Of a stretch of 8,048 nucleotides of DNA, positions 1 through 6,888 are shown piece after piece. The DNA is from Deltaproteobacteria bacterium. GTDB taxonomy: Bacteria; Myxococcota_A; UBA9042; DTJE01. The stretch covers positions 1,630 to 9,677 of the forward strand of contig JAADHL010000099.1 in NCBI GenBank assembly GCA_013151875.1. Reading direction: 5' to 3'. The position numbers and the translations under genes were made by a program. The notes under the pieces were generated by a model, which did not search any database, was not told the origin of the DNA, and worked only from the letters and a program-made list of their open reading frames with translations. Numbering within the stretch: position 1 is the stretch's first letter; every line of letters starts with the position of its first letter.

Positions 1-125
1 GTGCTCACGTTAGCGGTGCTAGCGCTGCGCTCCTCGCGGCCAATCTGCTCCGGACCGCCAGGCGATACTTCGGCCTCGACTGCGTCAATCCTCGTATCCG
101 GGCGTGTTATGTAGAGCTATCTTGA
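1..125. other. Non-coding or gene-edge stretch downstream of the thiolase
   Basis: I can support no gene here. One plus-strand frame is open from base 1 to a TAG at 112-114, but its 37 residues resemble nothing I recognise and could only be the tail of a gene starting outside the window. The minus-strand frames are short or lack a ribosome binding site. No clear terminator hairpin with a T-run follows the thiolase stop, so the operon may continue beyond the window edge. A 9-base imperfect tandem repeat (TAGCGGTGC, TAGCGCTGC) sits near 11-28 and is probably incidental. Confidence 0.4.
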
Positions 126-1295
126 CTAGACGAGTTCGAACAGTCCGGCCGCGCCCATGCCGCCGCCGATGCACATCGAAACCACGCCGTACTTGGAATT
201 GCGGCGCTTCATTTCGTACAGGATCTGCGTGGTGAGCTTGGCGCCGGTGCAGCCGAGGGGGTGGCCCAGGGCAATGGCGCCGCCGTTGACATTGACCTTG
301 TCCGCCTGAAGGTCCACGGTCTTGCCCAGGTCGTTCACGCAATGCACCGCCTGGCAGGCGAAGGCCTCGTTCAGCTCGTACAGTCCCACATCCGCGTCCT
401 TGATGCCGGTCTTGGCGAACAGCTTCGGGATCGCGGCAGTGGGGCCGATGCCCATGATCTCGGGCGGTACACCCGCGACCTGATAGTTGACGAATCGGGC
501 CAGGGGCTTGGCACCGTACTTCTTGACCGCGTCCTCGCTCATGACCACCACCGCGGCCGCGGCGTCGTTGATCTGCGACGAGTTCCCGGCCGTGACTGTT
601 CCACCCTTTTTGAAAACGGGTTTCAGCTTGGCCAGGCCCTCGATGGTCGTGTTCTTGCGGGGGCCCTCGTCGGTGTCAAAGATGAACGTCTCGCCGGTCT
701 TGTAGTTCTTTACCTCCACGGGGACGATCTCGTCCTTGAACTTGCCGTCCTCGATGGCCTTGACCGCCTTCATGTTGCTGTTGTAGGCGAACTCGTCCTG
801 GGCCTCGCGCGTGATCCCGAACTTTTCAGCCAGGAGTTCCGCGGTGTTGCCCATCGGCGTGAATACCTCCGGGTGTTCGTCGACCAGGTCCGGGTCGGGC
901 AGCAGGTTGTAGCCGCCCATCGGGACCTGTGACATGCACTCCACGCCGCCCGCGATGATCACGTCGTTCCAGCCGCACATGATGTTCTGCGCGGCAATGG
1001 CGATGGATTGCAGGCCGGACGAGCAGAACCGGTTCACGGTCATGGCCGGAACCGTGTAAGGCAGTCCGGCCTTGAAACCGATGATTCGCGAAATGTTCAT
1101 GCCCTGGCTGCCCTCGGGCATGGCGCAGCCGAAAATGATGTCGTCGATGTCCTCACCCTTGAGACCATCCACCCTGGCGACCGCTTCCTTGGCCACGACA
1201 CCGCCGAGATACTCCGGCCTGGCGTGCTTCAGAGTGCCCTTGATGGCCCGGCCGACGGCCGTCCTGGTTGCGGATACGATATATACCGTCTTCAT
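126..1295 (-). CDS. fadA: Acetyl-CoA acyltransferase (3-ketoacyl-CoA thiolase)
   Basis: Thiolase of the degradative class, 389 residues, the usual length for the family. It would cleave 3-ketoacyl-CoA with CoA to give acetyl-CoA and a shortened acyl-CoA, the last step of cytoplasmic beta-oxidation. Seen in the sequence: the nucleophile Cys91 in VNRFCSSGLQ, the NEAFA motif at 309-313, the base His345 in GHPLGCTGA, and Cys375 in the C-terminal CIGGGMGAAG motif, so the catalytic set is complete. The ATG is preceded by GGAGGT (1301-1306) with a 5-base spacer. The gene lies 43 bases behind the hydratase/dehydrogenase gene on the same strand and is almost certainly co-transcribed with it. The VNRFCSSGLQ form and the partner gene favour a FadA/FadI-type beta-oxidation enzyme over a biosynthetic acetoacetyl-CoA thiolase (PhaA/AtoB), but chain-length preference cannot be read from the sequence. 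Confidence 0.95.
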   Translation of the reverse strand: MKTVYIVSATRTAVGRAIKGTLKHARPEYLGGVVAKEAVARVDGLKGEDIDDIIFGCAMPEGSQGMNISRIIGFKAGLPYTVPAMTVNRFCSSGLQSIAIAAQNIMCGWNDVIIAGGVECMSQVPMGGYNLLPDPDLVDEHPEVFTPMGNTAELLAEKFGITREAQDEFAYNSNMKAVKAIEDGKFKDEIVPVEVKNYKTGETFIFDTDEGPRKNTTIEGLAKLKPVFKKGGTVTAGNSSQINDAAAAVVVMSEDAVKKYGAKPLARFVNYQVAGVPPEIMGIGPTAAIPKLFAKTGIKDADVGLYELNEAFACQAVHCVNDLGKTVDLQADKVNVNGGAIALGHPLGCTGAKLTTQILYEMKRRNSKYGVVSMCIGGGMGAAGLFELV

Positions 1296-1300
1296 GTAAG

Positions 1301-1306
1301 ACCTCC
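1301..1306 (-). promoter_or_regulatory. Ribosome binding site of the thiolase gene
   Basis: GGAGGT on the minus strand, 5 bases before the ATG whose first base is 1295. It lies inside the 43-base gap between the two operon genes, fixes the thiolase start, and shows independent translation initiation rather than coupling by overlap. Confidence 0.8.
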
Positions 1307-1338
1307 ATACGAATTGTTGAGTACGCGAGCCGCCATCA

Positions 1339-3726
1339 TCAGTTCCTCAACGGCTTGCCGGTCTTCAGCAGGGATTCCATCCGCGCCTGGGACTTTTCCT
1401 CGCCGCACAGCGACAGGAAGCCCTCGCACTCCAGGTCATGGAGGTGCTGCTCGGTGACCGCGGTGTTGGGCGCGATGTCTCCGCCGCACAGGACCCACAC
1501 GATCTTTTCGGCGCAGGTCTTGTCGTGAGCGGTCACGAAATTCCCCAACTCGAACGAGAACAGGCCCATCTTGAACAGGCCCACGCCGTCACGTCCCGGC
1601 AGGATCAGGTTGTCGGGCGGCAGCGGTTTTTTGTAGCCGGCGCGCGCCAGGCCCAGCGCCACCTGCTTGGCGTCGTAGATCACGCGATCCCGGCTGATGG
1701 TCTTGCCGTCGAATTCCCTCAGGTATCCGAGCTCGCGGGCCTCCTCGGCGCTTCGCGAGACCTTGGCCATGGCGATGTTCTCGAACGCACGTTGGATGAA
1801 CGGCATGCGGGACGTCTTCATGTCCTTGGGGATCCCGGCCAGCATCCTGACAACGGTCGCGGTGCAACCGCCGCCCGCGGGCAGCACCCCGGCGCCGATC
1901 TCGACGAGGCCCATGTAGGTCTCGGCCGCGGCCTGGATCCGGTCGCCGTGCAGGGCCACCTCGCAACCGCCTCCCAAGGTCATGCCGGCAGGGCAGACCA
2001 CCACGGGCTTGGAGCTGTATTTCATCTTGAGGTTGGCCGCCTGGAAGGTCCTGACGACCTGTTCCAGCATGTCCCAGTTTTGCATCTGGGCGGCCATCAC
2101 TACCAGTCCCAGGTTTGCGCCCACGCTGAAGTTTTCGCCGTGGTTGGCCACGACCATCCCTTCGAAGTTTTCCTCCACCTCGTCCACGGAATCGCTGATC
2201 ATCTGGATGACGTCATCGTCGATGGCGTTCATCTTGGTGTGGAACTCCAGGCAGGCGATCCCATCGCCGATGTCGATGAGGGAGGCGCCGAAGTTCTCCT
2301 TGATGACCTTGCCTTCCTCTTTCTTGTCGCCCAGCAGGATGATGCTCTCGGGCTGGTCGATTGGCTCGTACTTCCCGGTGTTGAAGTCGAAATAATAGCG
2401 CTGCGTCCCTTCCTTTTTGTAGAAGGTGCCCTCGCCCTCGGTGTACACCCGCTTGACGATGTCCGGGACCTTGAAGCCGTCGGCCTCCATTTTTTCGACG
2501 GATTCCTTCACGCCGATCGCGTCCCAGCCCTCGAAGGGGCCGCGCTCCCAGTTGAAGCCCCATTTGAGTGCGTTGTCGATGTTGACCACGTCGTCCGCGA
2601 TCTCGCCGATGCGCTTGGCCGCGTAAATCAGGCCGTATGCCGTTGCCTTCCAGGCCAGTTCCGTGGCACGGTCGTCGCCGTTCAGAAGGTTGCGGATACG
2701 CTCACCTGGGTCGTCCACGCCCTTTGTGGCCTTGACCGAGTCGAATCGCGGCTTGGTCACTTCACGGTATTCGAGCGTCTTGTAGTCGATGACCAGTTTC
2801 TTTTTGGCGACCTTGTCCTTTTTGTAGAAGCCGCCCTTGGTCTTGCCGCCCAACCAGTTGTTTTCGATCATCTTGTGCGCCCAGTCGGGCAGCTTGAAGA
2901 CGTCGCGCTCATCGTCGTCCGGCAGCGAGTCGTAGCAGTTCTGGGTTACATGAGCGAAGGTGTCCAGCCCGACGAGGTCGCAGGTCTTGAACGCGGCGCT
3001 GCGCGGGCGACCCATGGGTACGCCGAAGATTGCGTCGACTTCCTCGATGGTGTAGCCGCCTTCCTCCATCAGCTGCATGACCTTCAGCAGGCCGTAGACC
3101 CCGATCCGGTTGGCCACGAAGTTGGGGGTGTCCTTGCCGAAAACGATGCCTTTTCCCAGCACGTCGCCGCCGAATTTGACCCACGTATCCACGACCTCCG
3201 GGTCCGTGTCGGGCCCGGCCACGATCTCGAGCAGTTTCATGAAACGCACAGGATTGAAGAAGTGCGTTACCAGGAAGTTCTGCTTGAACTGGTCCGGAAA
3301 TCCTTCAGTCATCGAGGCGATCGACAGTCCGGACGTGTTGGACGAGAAGATCGCGCCCCACTTCAGGTGGGGGATCACCTTCTCGAACAGCTTGCGCTTG
3401 ATATCCAGGTTCTCGACCACGACCTCGATTACGATGTCGCACTCGGCGATCTTTTCCAGGTCGTCCTCGAAATTCCCGGGAGTCACGAGGCTGGTAAGCC
3501 TCTTGGAATAGAACAAAGGCGCCGGTTTGTACTTGAGAGCGGTCTGGATCCCGTTCAATGCAAACCTGTTGCGGGCCTTGGGGTCGGACTTCTCCTCTTC
3601 GGACAGGTCCGGCGGTACGATGTCCAGCAGTACAACCGGTATTCCCGCGTTCGCCAGGTGGGCCGCGATACCCGAACCCATGACCCCGGCGCCGAGGACC
3701 GCTGCCTTCTCGATTCGTCTTGCCAT
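1339..3726 (-). CDS. fadN: 3-hydroxyacyl-CoA dehydrogenase / enoyl-CoA hydratase (FadN-type fusion)
   Basis: Bifunctional beta-oxidation enzyme of 795 residues. It would hydrate trans-2-enoyl-CoA and oxidise the resulting 3-hydroxyacyl-CoA with NAD+. Domain order (numbering from MARRIEK): NAD-binding 3-hydroxyacyl-CoA dehydrogenase domain with Rossmann motif GAGVMGSGIA near 12-21; catalytic SNTS near 130, His155 in THFFNP, Glu167 and the NFVANRIG segment near 202-209; C-terminal dehydrogenase domains to about 430; then a crotonase domain from about 480 to 700. The crotonase part shows the oxyanion segment FSVGANLG, and both expected glutamates, Glu589 in GGGCEVAL and Glu609 in VEIGAG. Dehydrogenase first and hydratase last is the FadN order (Bacillus), the reverse of E. 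coli FadB/FadJ. The length is close to that of FadN. An ATG six bases upstream (3732) directly abuts GGAGG and is therefore less likely as the start. First gene of an operon with the thiolase. Confident in the family; substrate range unknown. Confidence 0.93.
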   Translation of the reverse strand: MARRIEKAAVLGAGVMGSGIAAHLANAGIPVVLLDIVPPDLSEEEKSDPKARNRFALNGIQTALKYKPAPLFYSKRLTSLVTPGNFEDDLEKIAECDIVIEVVVENLDIKRKLFEKVIPHLKWGAIFSSNTSGLSIASMTEGFPDQFKQNFLVTHFFNPVRFMKLLEIVAGPDTDPEVVDTWVKFGGDVLGKGIVFGKDTPNFVANRIGVYGLLKVMQLMEEGGYTIEEVDAIFGVPMGRPRSAAFKTCDLVGLDTFAHVTQNCYDSLPDDDERDVFKLPDWAHKMIENNWLGGKTKGGFYKKDKVAKKKLVIDYKTLEYREVTKPRFDSVKATKGVDDPGERIRNLLNGDDRATELAWKATAYGLIYAAKRIGEIADDVVNIDNALKWGFNWERGPFEGWDAIGVKESVEKMEADGFKVPDIVKRVYTEGEGTFYKKEGTQRYYFDFNTGKYEPIDQPESIILLGDKKEEGKVIKENFGASLIDIGDGIACLEFHTKMNAIDDDVIQMISDSVDEVEENFEGMVVANHGENFSVGANLGLVVMAAQMQNWDMLEQVVRTFQAANLKMKYSSKPVVVCPAGMTLGGGCEVALHGDRIQAAAETYMGLVEIGAGVLPAGGGCTATVVRMLAGIPKDMKTSRMPFIQRAFENIAMAKVSRSAEEARELGYLREFDGKTISRDRVIYDAKQVALGLARAGYKKPLPPDNLILPGRDGVGLFKMGLFSFELGNFVTAHDKTCAEKIVWVLCGGDIAPNTAVTEQHLHDLECEGFLSLCGEEKSQARMESLLKTGKPLRN

Positions 3727-3732
3727 CAGCAT

Positions 3733-3737
3733 CCTCC
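3733..3737 (-). promoter_or_regulatory. Ribosome binding site deciding the fadN start
   Basis: GGAGG on the minus strand. It touches the upstream ATG (3732) with no spacer but is 6 bases from the second in-frame ATG (3726), which therefore is the likely start. The protein then begins MARRIEK, just before the Rossmann fold. Confidence 0.75.
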
Positions 3738-3807
3738 GACAATGTAAAAGGGAACAAACGCACGATCAAAAGACCGAGCTCAGAGAGTACCTCATAAAGG
3801 CCTCTCA

Positions 3808-3838
3808 TTACTAGGAAGACAGCTAACCCTGTTGTCAA
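3808..3838 (-). promoter_or_regulatory. Candidate promoter of the fadN-fadA operon
   Basis: A perfect TTGACA lies at 3838-3833 on the minus strand. The best -10 candidate is TAGTAA at 3813-3808, with a long 19-base spacer, so the match is only partial. A start near 3800 would give a leader of about 75 bases. The beginning of that leader carries GAGAG/CTCTC inverted arms (3783-3787 and 3802-3806) and two imperfect ATGAG-GG copies, which could be an operator for a fatty-acid-responsive repressor. That is speculation; I recognise no specific binding motif. Confidence 0.4.
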
Positions 3839-3884
3839 GCGGGAAGTAATGAGATCAGTCAGTACTTTGTACGAATTATGCCGC

Positions 3885-3909
3885 GACGCGTCATTTATTG
3901 ACCCGGGTC
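3885..3909 (-). terminator. Stem-loop just after nrdJ, possible terminator
   Basis: An imperfect GC-rich hairpin starts 13 bases after the nrdJ stop. GACCCGGGTCA can pair with TGACGCGTC around a five-base A/T loop, leaving a small bulge. Each arm is itself palindromic (GACGCGTC and GACCCGGGTC). There is no T-run after it on the minus strand, so it is not a classic intrinsic terminator. It may stabilise the 3' end or act with Rho. Confidence 0.3.
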
Positions 3910-3922
3910 GTTCATGATCCGG

Positions 3923-6709
3923 TCAACTGCAACCCGAGGTGGCGCCGCAGTTCGTGCACTTGTAGCAGGCCCCGTTGCGGACCATGATGAAGCCGCAAAC
4001 GTTGCATGGGGGGGCGTCTTCCTGTCCCTGGAACAGGTCCACCTGGGCAGGTCCCTGGGGGATGTCGGTGGAGATGGCCTGAAGGTCCGGCACGTCTTCC
4101 GGCGCCACGGCCTTTTCAGGCGTGATGAACTTGTGGCCGAGCCACCTGAAAATGTAGTCGATGATGCTCTTGGCATACCCGATGGCCGGGTTCGACGAGT
4201 AGCCGGACGGTTCGAACCTCAGGTGGCTGAACTTGTCCACCAGGACGTTCAGCGGCACCCCGTACTGCAGGGCGATGGAAATTGAAGTGGCGAACGAATC
4301 CATCAGGCCCGAGATCACGCTTCCCTGCTTGGCCATGGTTACGAATATCTCGCCGGGCATGCCGTTGTCGTACATCCCCACCGTGATGTAGCCGTCCATA
4401 CCGCCGATCGAGAACTTGTGGGTGATCGATTTGCGTTCGTCGGGTAGCTTGCATCGTTTTGGACGCGCCTCCAGCACCTGTTTTTCGGCCGACGACTTCT
4501 GGCCGTTTCCGTTCCTGTCGGTGACCACCGGCTGGGAGGTCTTGGAGCCGTCCCGGTAGATGGCAATTGCCTTCAAGCCCCACTTCCAGGCGTTCATGTA
4601 TGTGTCGCTTACATCCTGGACCGTGGAGTCCGAGGGCATGTTGACCGTCTTGGAGATGGCGCCTGACAGGAAGGGCTGGACAGCGCCCATCATCTTGACG
4701 TGGCCGTCCACCGAAATCGACCGCTTGCCGGCCGCGGGCTTGAATGCACAGTCGAACACCGGCAGGTGCTCGTCCTTGAGACCGGGAGCGCCCTCGATAG
4801 TGTCGTTGGCGTTCACGTAATCGATGATCTTTTTCCGTGACTCCTCGTCGTATCCCAGGTTGTCCAGGGCCTTGGGCACGGTCTGATTGACGATCTTCAT
4901 GGTCCCGCCGCCCACCAGGTTCTTGAACTTGACGATTGCCAGTTCGGGCTCGATGCCGGTGGTGTCGCAATCCATCTTGAACCCGATGGTGCCGGTCGGC
5001 GCCAGCAACGTGGTCTGCGAATTCCGGTAGCCGTGCTTTTCACCCAGTTCGAGGGCCCTGTCCCAGGCCTTCCGTGCCGCGTCCATCAGGTTGTCGGGAA
5101 CCAGATCCTTCTGGATGGCGTCAAGGGCTTCGCCATGTTTCCGAATGACCCTCAGCATGGGTTCGCGGTTCTGCTGATAGGCTGCGAACGGCCCCTTGAC
5201 GGACGAAATAAGCGCGCTTTCGGCGTAGGCCTCGCCGGTCATCAACGCCGTGATCGCGGCGGCCACGGCCCTGCCTTCGTCGCTGTCGTAGGGGAAGCCC
5301 CACTGCATCAGCAGCGCCCCGAGGTTGGCGTACCCCAGGCCCAATGGCCGGTAAGTTTCGGAGTTGGCGCCGATCTGCTTGGTGGGGTAGTGGGCGTTGC
5401 CGACTATGATTTCCTGGGCGAGGATGAACATACGAACCGCGTGAGCCATGGCTTCGGTGTCGTAAGATCCGTCGTCGTTCACGAACTTCATCAGATTCAG
5501 CGAAGCCAGATTGCAGGCCGAGTTGTCCAGGAACATGAATTCGGCGCAGGGGTTGGACGCGTTGATCCGGCCCGAGTTCGGGCATGTGTGCCAGTCATTG
5601 ATGGTGGTGTCGAACTGGATGCCCGGATCGCCGCATTGATGGGCGGCCTTTGAGATCGCGTCCATCACCTCCCTGGCCTTCAGTCTGTCCATCGGTTTGC
5701 CGGAGGTGACCGCCAGGGTGTTCCACTGCGCATCGGCCTCGACCGCCCTCATGAACTCATCGGTCACCCGGACCGAGTGGTTGGCATTCTGAAAGAAAAC
5801 CGAGTCATAGGCCTCGCCGCCGAACGAACCGTCGTATCCCAGGTCCACCAGGGCCCTTGCCTTGCCTTCCTCATTCGACTTGGAGTTGATGAACTCCATG
5901 ATGTCCGGATGGGACACGTTGAGGATGACCATCTTGGCGGCCCTGCGCGTCTTGCCACCGCTCTTGATGACCCCGGCAAAGGCGTCATAACCCCTCATGA
6001 ACGAAACCGGCCCGGACGCGATGCCGCCGCCGCTCAAGGACTCGCGGGACGACCTCAGGGTCGAGAAGTTGGTGCCGGTGCCGGATCCGAATTTGAACAG
6101 CATACCCTCGGTATGGGCCAGCCCCAGAATGCTGTCCATCGTGTCCTCGACGCTGTTGATGAAGCAAGCCGAGCACTGGGGATGCTTTTCCACGCCCACG
6201 TTGAACCAGACAGGGCTGTTGAAGGTCCCGTACTGGTGCAGGACCAGATACGTCAGTTCGTCATGGAAGACCCTGGCGGATTCGTCGTCGGCGAAATAGC
6301 CGTTTCTGCGCCCCCACCTGGTCAGCGTATCCGTCACCCTCAGGATCATGTCGCGTACGCTGTGCTCCCTGTTGGCGGTCCCCAGGGTGCCGCGGAAGTA
6401 TTTCGACGCGATGACATTGGTGGCCGACTGGGAATAGAACGATGGAAACTCGACGTCTTCCTGCCTGAAGACATCCGACCCATCCTCCGCGCGAATCACC
6501 GCGTCCCTTTTTTCCCAGGTTACGGTATCCATGGGATCGATTTTGCCGTCGGTGAATTTCCTTGAACAGGGCAGACCCTTTGTTTTCGCGGTCCGATGAC
6601 CACTCTTTTGACCATTTTTCGGCTCGCCTTTGTCGCCGTCTTTCCTGACCATATCAGGAGCCGATTCAACCTTCCCCTGGGCAAGCACATCAAAAAGCCC
6701 GTTGGACAT
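3923..6709 (-). CDS. nrdJ: Adenosylcobalamin-dependent (class II) ribonucleotide reductase
   Basis: Reduces ribonucleotides to deoxyribonucleotides using a thiyl radical generated from coenzyme B12, so DNA-precursor synthesis does not need oxygen. It has 928 residues from this start. Seen (numbering from this ATG): redox cysteine in QCSACF (Cys182), the NPCAE active site with Asn386, radical Cys388 and Glu390, the second redox cysteine Cys399 in SACNLASLNL, and the phosphate-binding PTGTIG near 571. A TSCPD domain covers roughly 752-860. The tail has CxxC, CxxCxxC and a final cysteine (902-927), as expected for the shuttle that re-reduces the active site. No ATP-cone is recognisable. The open frame extends to a GTG at 6802, but the promoter predicts transcription from about 6799, and GGAGG sits 10 bases before the ATG at 6709. 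The first 45 or so residues are polar and lysine-rich; the conserved part begins near RKFTDGKIDP, so ATG 6532 is a less likely alternative start. Confidence 0.95.
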   Translation of the reverse strand: MSNGLFDVLAQGKVESAPDMVRKDGDKGEPKNGQKSGHRTAKTKGLPCSRKFTDGKIDPMDTVTWEKRDAVIRAEDGSDVFRQEDVEFPSFYSQSATNVIASKYFRGTLGTANREHSVRDMILRVTDTLTRWGRRNGYFADDESARVFHDELTYLVLHQYGTFNSPVWFNVGVEKHPQCSACFINSVEDTMDSILGLAHTEGMLFKFGSGTGTNFSTLRSSRESLSGGGIASGPVSFMRGYDAFAGVIKSGGKTRRAAKMVILNVSHPDIMEFINSKSNEEGKARALVDLGYDGSFGGEAYDSVFFQNANHSVRVTDEFMRAVEADAQWNTLAVTSGKPMDRLKAREVMDAISKAAHQCGDPGIQFDTTINDWHTCPNSGRINASNPCAEFMFLDNSACNLASLNLMKFVNDDGSYDTEAMAHAVRMFILAQEIIVGNAHYPTKQIGANSETYRPLGLGYANLGALLMQWGFPYDSDEGRAVAAAITALMTGEAYAESALISSVKGPFAAYQQNREPMLRVIRKHGEALDAIQKDLVPDNLMDAARKAWDRALELGEKHGYRNSQTTLLAPTGTIGFKMDCDTTGIEPELAIVKFKNLVGGGTMKIVNQTVPKALDNLGYDEESRKKIIDYVNANDTIEGAPGLKDEHLPVFDCAFKPAAGKRSISVDGHVKMMGAVQPFLSGAISKTVNMPSDSTVQDVSDTYMNAWKWGLKAIAIYRDGSKTSQPVVTDRNGNGQKSSAEKQVLEARPKRCKLPDERKSITHKFSIGGMDGYITVGMYDNGMPGEIFVTMAKQGSVISGLMDSFATSISIALQYGVPLNVLVDKFSHLRFEPSGYSSNPAIGYAKSIIDYIFRWLGHKFITPEKAVAPEDVPDLQAISTDIPQGPAQVDLFQGQEDAPPCNVCGFIMVRNGACYKCTNCGATSGCS

Positions 6710-6719
6710 TTTCGGGACG

Positions 6720-6724
6720 CCTCC
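6720..6724 (-). promoter_or_regulatory. Ribosome binding site supporting the nrdJ start at 6709
   Basis: GGAGG on the minus strand, 10 bases before ATG 6709. A stronger-looking AAAGGAG (6799-6793) lies at the predicted 5' end of the transcript but has no ATG, GTG or TTG at a usable distance, so it does not appear to serve nrdJ. Confidence 0.55.
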
Positions 6725-6805
6725 ACGCAGTAGAAACCATTCGACATGAACAGGCCGCCCGCCCTTCCGAAAGGACCGGTAGTCGTGTTGTTCTCCTTTC
6801 ACCGG

Positions 6806-6834
6806 ATGCTAGTCCCGGTCTTTTTGACTGTCAA
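6806..6834 (-). promoter_or_regulatory. nrdJ promoter (sigma70 type)
   Basis: Minus strand: perfect -35 TTGACA (6834-6829), 17-base spacer, and -10 TAGCAT (6811-6806), which matches four of six consensus bases. Transcription would start near 6799, giving an untranslated leader of about 90 bases before ATG 6709 and ruling out GTG 6802 as a start. The -35 lies in a small palindrome, TTGAC-T-GTCAA (6824-6834). Confidence 0.65.
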
Positions 6835-6840
6835 GAAAAA

Positions 6841-6856
6841 ACACTAGATATTGTGG
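6841..6856. promoter_or_regulatory. NrdR box 1
   Basis: ACACTAGATATTGTGG matches the published NrdR-box consensus (acaCwAtATaTwGtgt) at 14 of 16 positions by eye. NrdR is an ATP/dATP-sensing zinc-ribbon/ATP-cone repressor that binds paired boxes upstream of ribonucleotide reductase genes. This box ends 6 bases upstream of the nrdJ -35, which fits repression or modulation of that promoter. Confidence 0.75.
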
Positions 6857-6872
6857 TCGGCGGGAGGCTGTA

Positions 6873-6888
6873 CCACTAGTTCTTGTTG
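6873..6888. promoter_or_regulatory. NrdR box 2
   Basis: CCACTAGTTCTTGTTG keeps the CACTAG and TTGT halves of box 1 but matches the consensus at only about 10 of 16 positions. Its offset from box 1 is exactly 32 bp, about three helical turns, which is the spacing expected for cooperative NrdR pairs. That spacing is the main reason to accept this weaker copy. Confidence 0.6.

Noticed and set aside
1..125. Start of an acyl-CoA dehydrogenase gene completing the fad operon
   Set aside because: Expected by analogy with Bacillus fadNAE, but no start codon with a ribosome binding site or any related sequence is visible here.
261..932. A 223-codon plus-strand open frame opposite the thiolase gene
   Set aside because: Also in codon phase with the real gene; no family resemblance and no supporting ribosome binding site.
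1438..3747. A 769-codon plus-strand open frame opposite fadN
   Set aside because: It is exactly in phase with the fadN codons, so its openness only shows that fadN uses no TTA, CTA or TCA codon there. Its residues (rich in His, Asp, Val, Leu) match no family, while the minus strand has complete catalytic motifs.
5033..6565. Two long plus-strand open frames (5033-5653 and 5777-6565) opposite nrdJ
   Set aside because: In-phase antisense shadows of nrdJ caused by the same codon bias.
6710..6805. Cobalamin riboswitch in the nrdJ leader
   Set aside because: A B12-dependent enzyme raises the question, but the leader is only about 90 bases and shows no B12-box-like element, too short for the full riboswitch.
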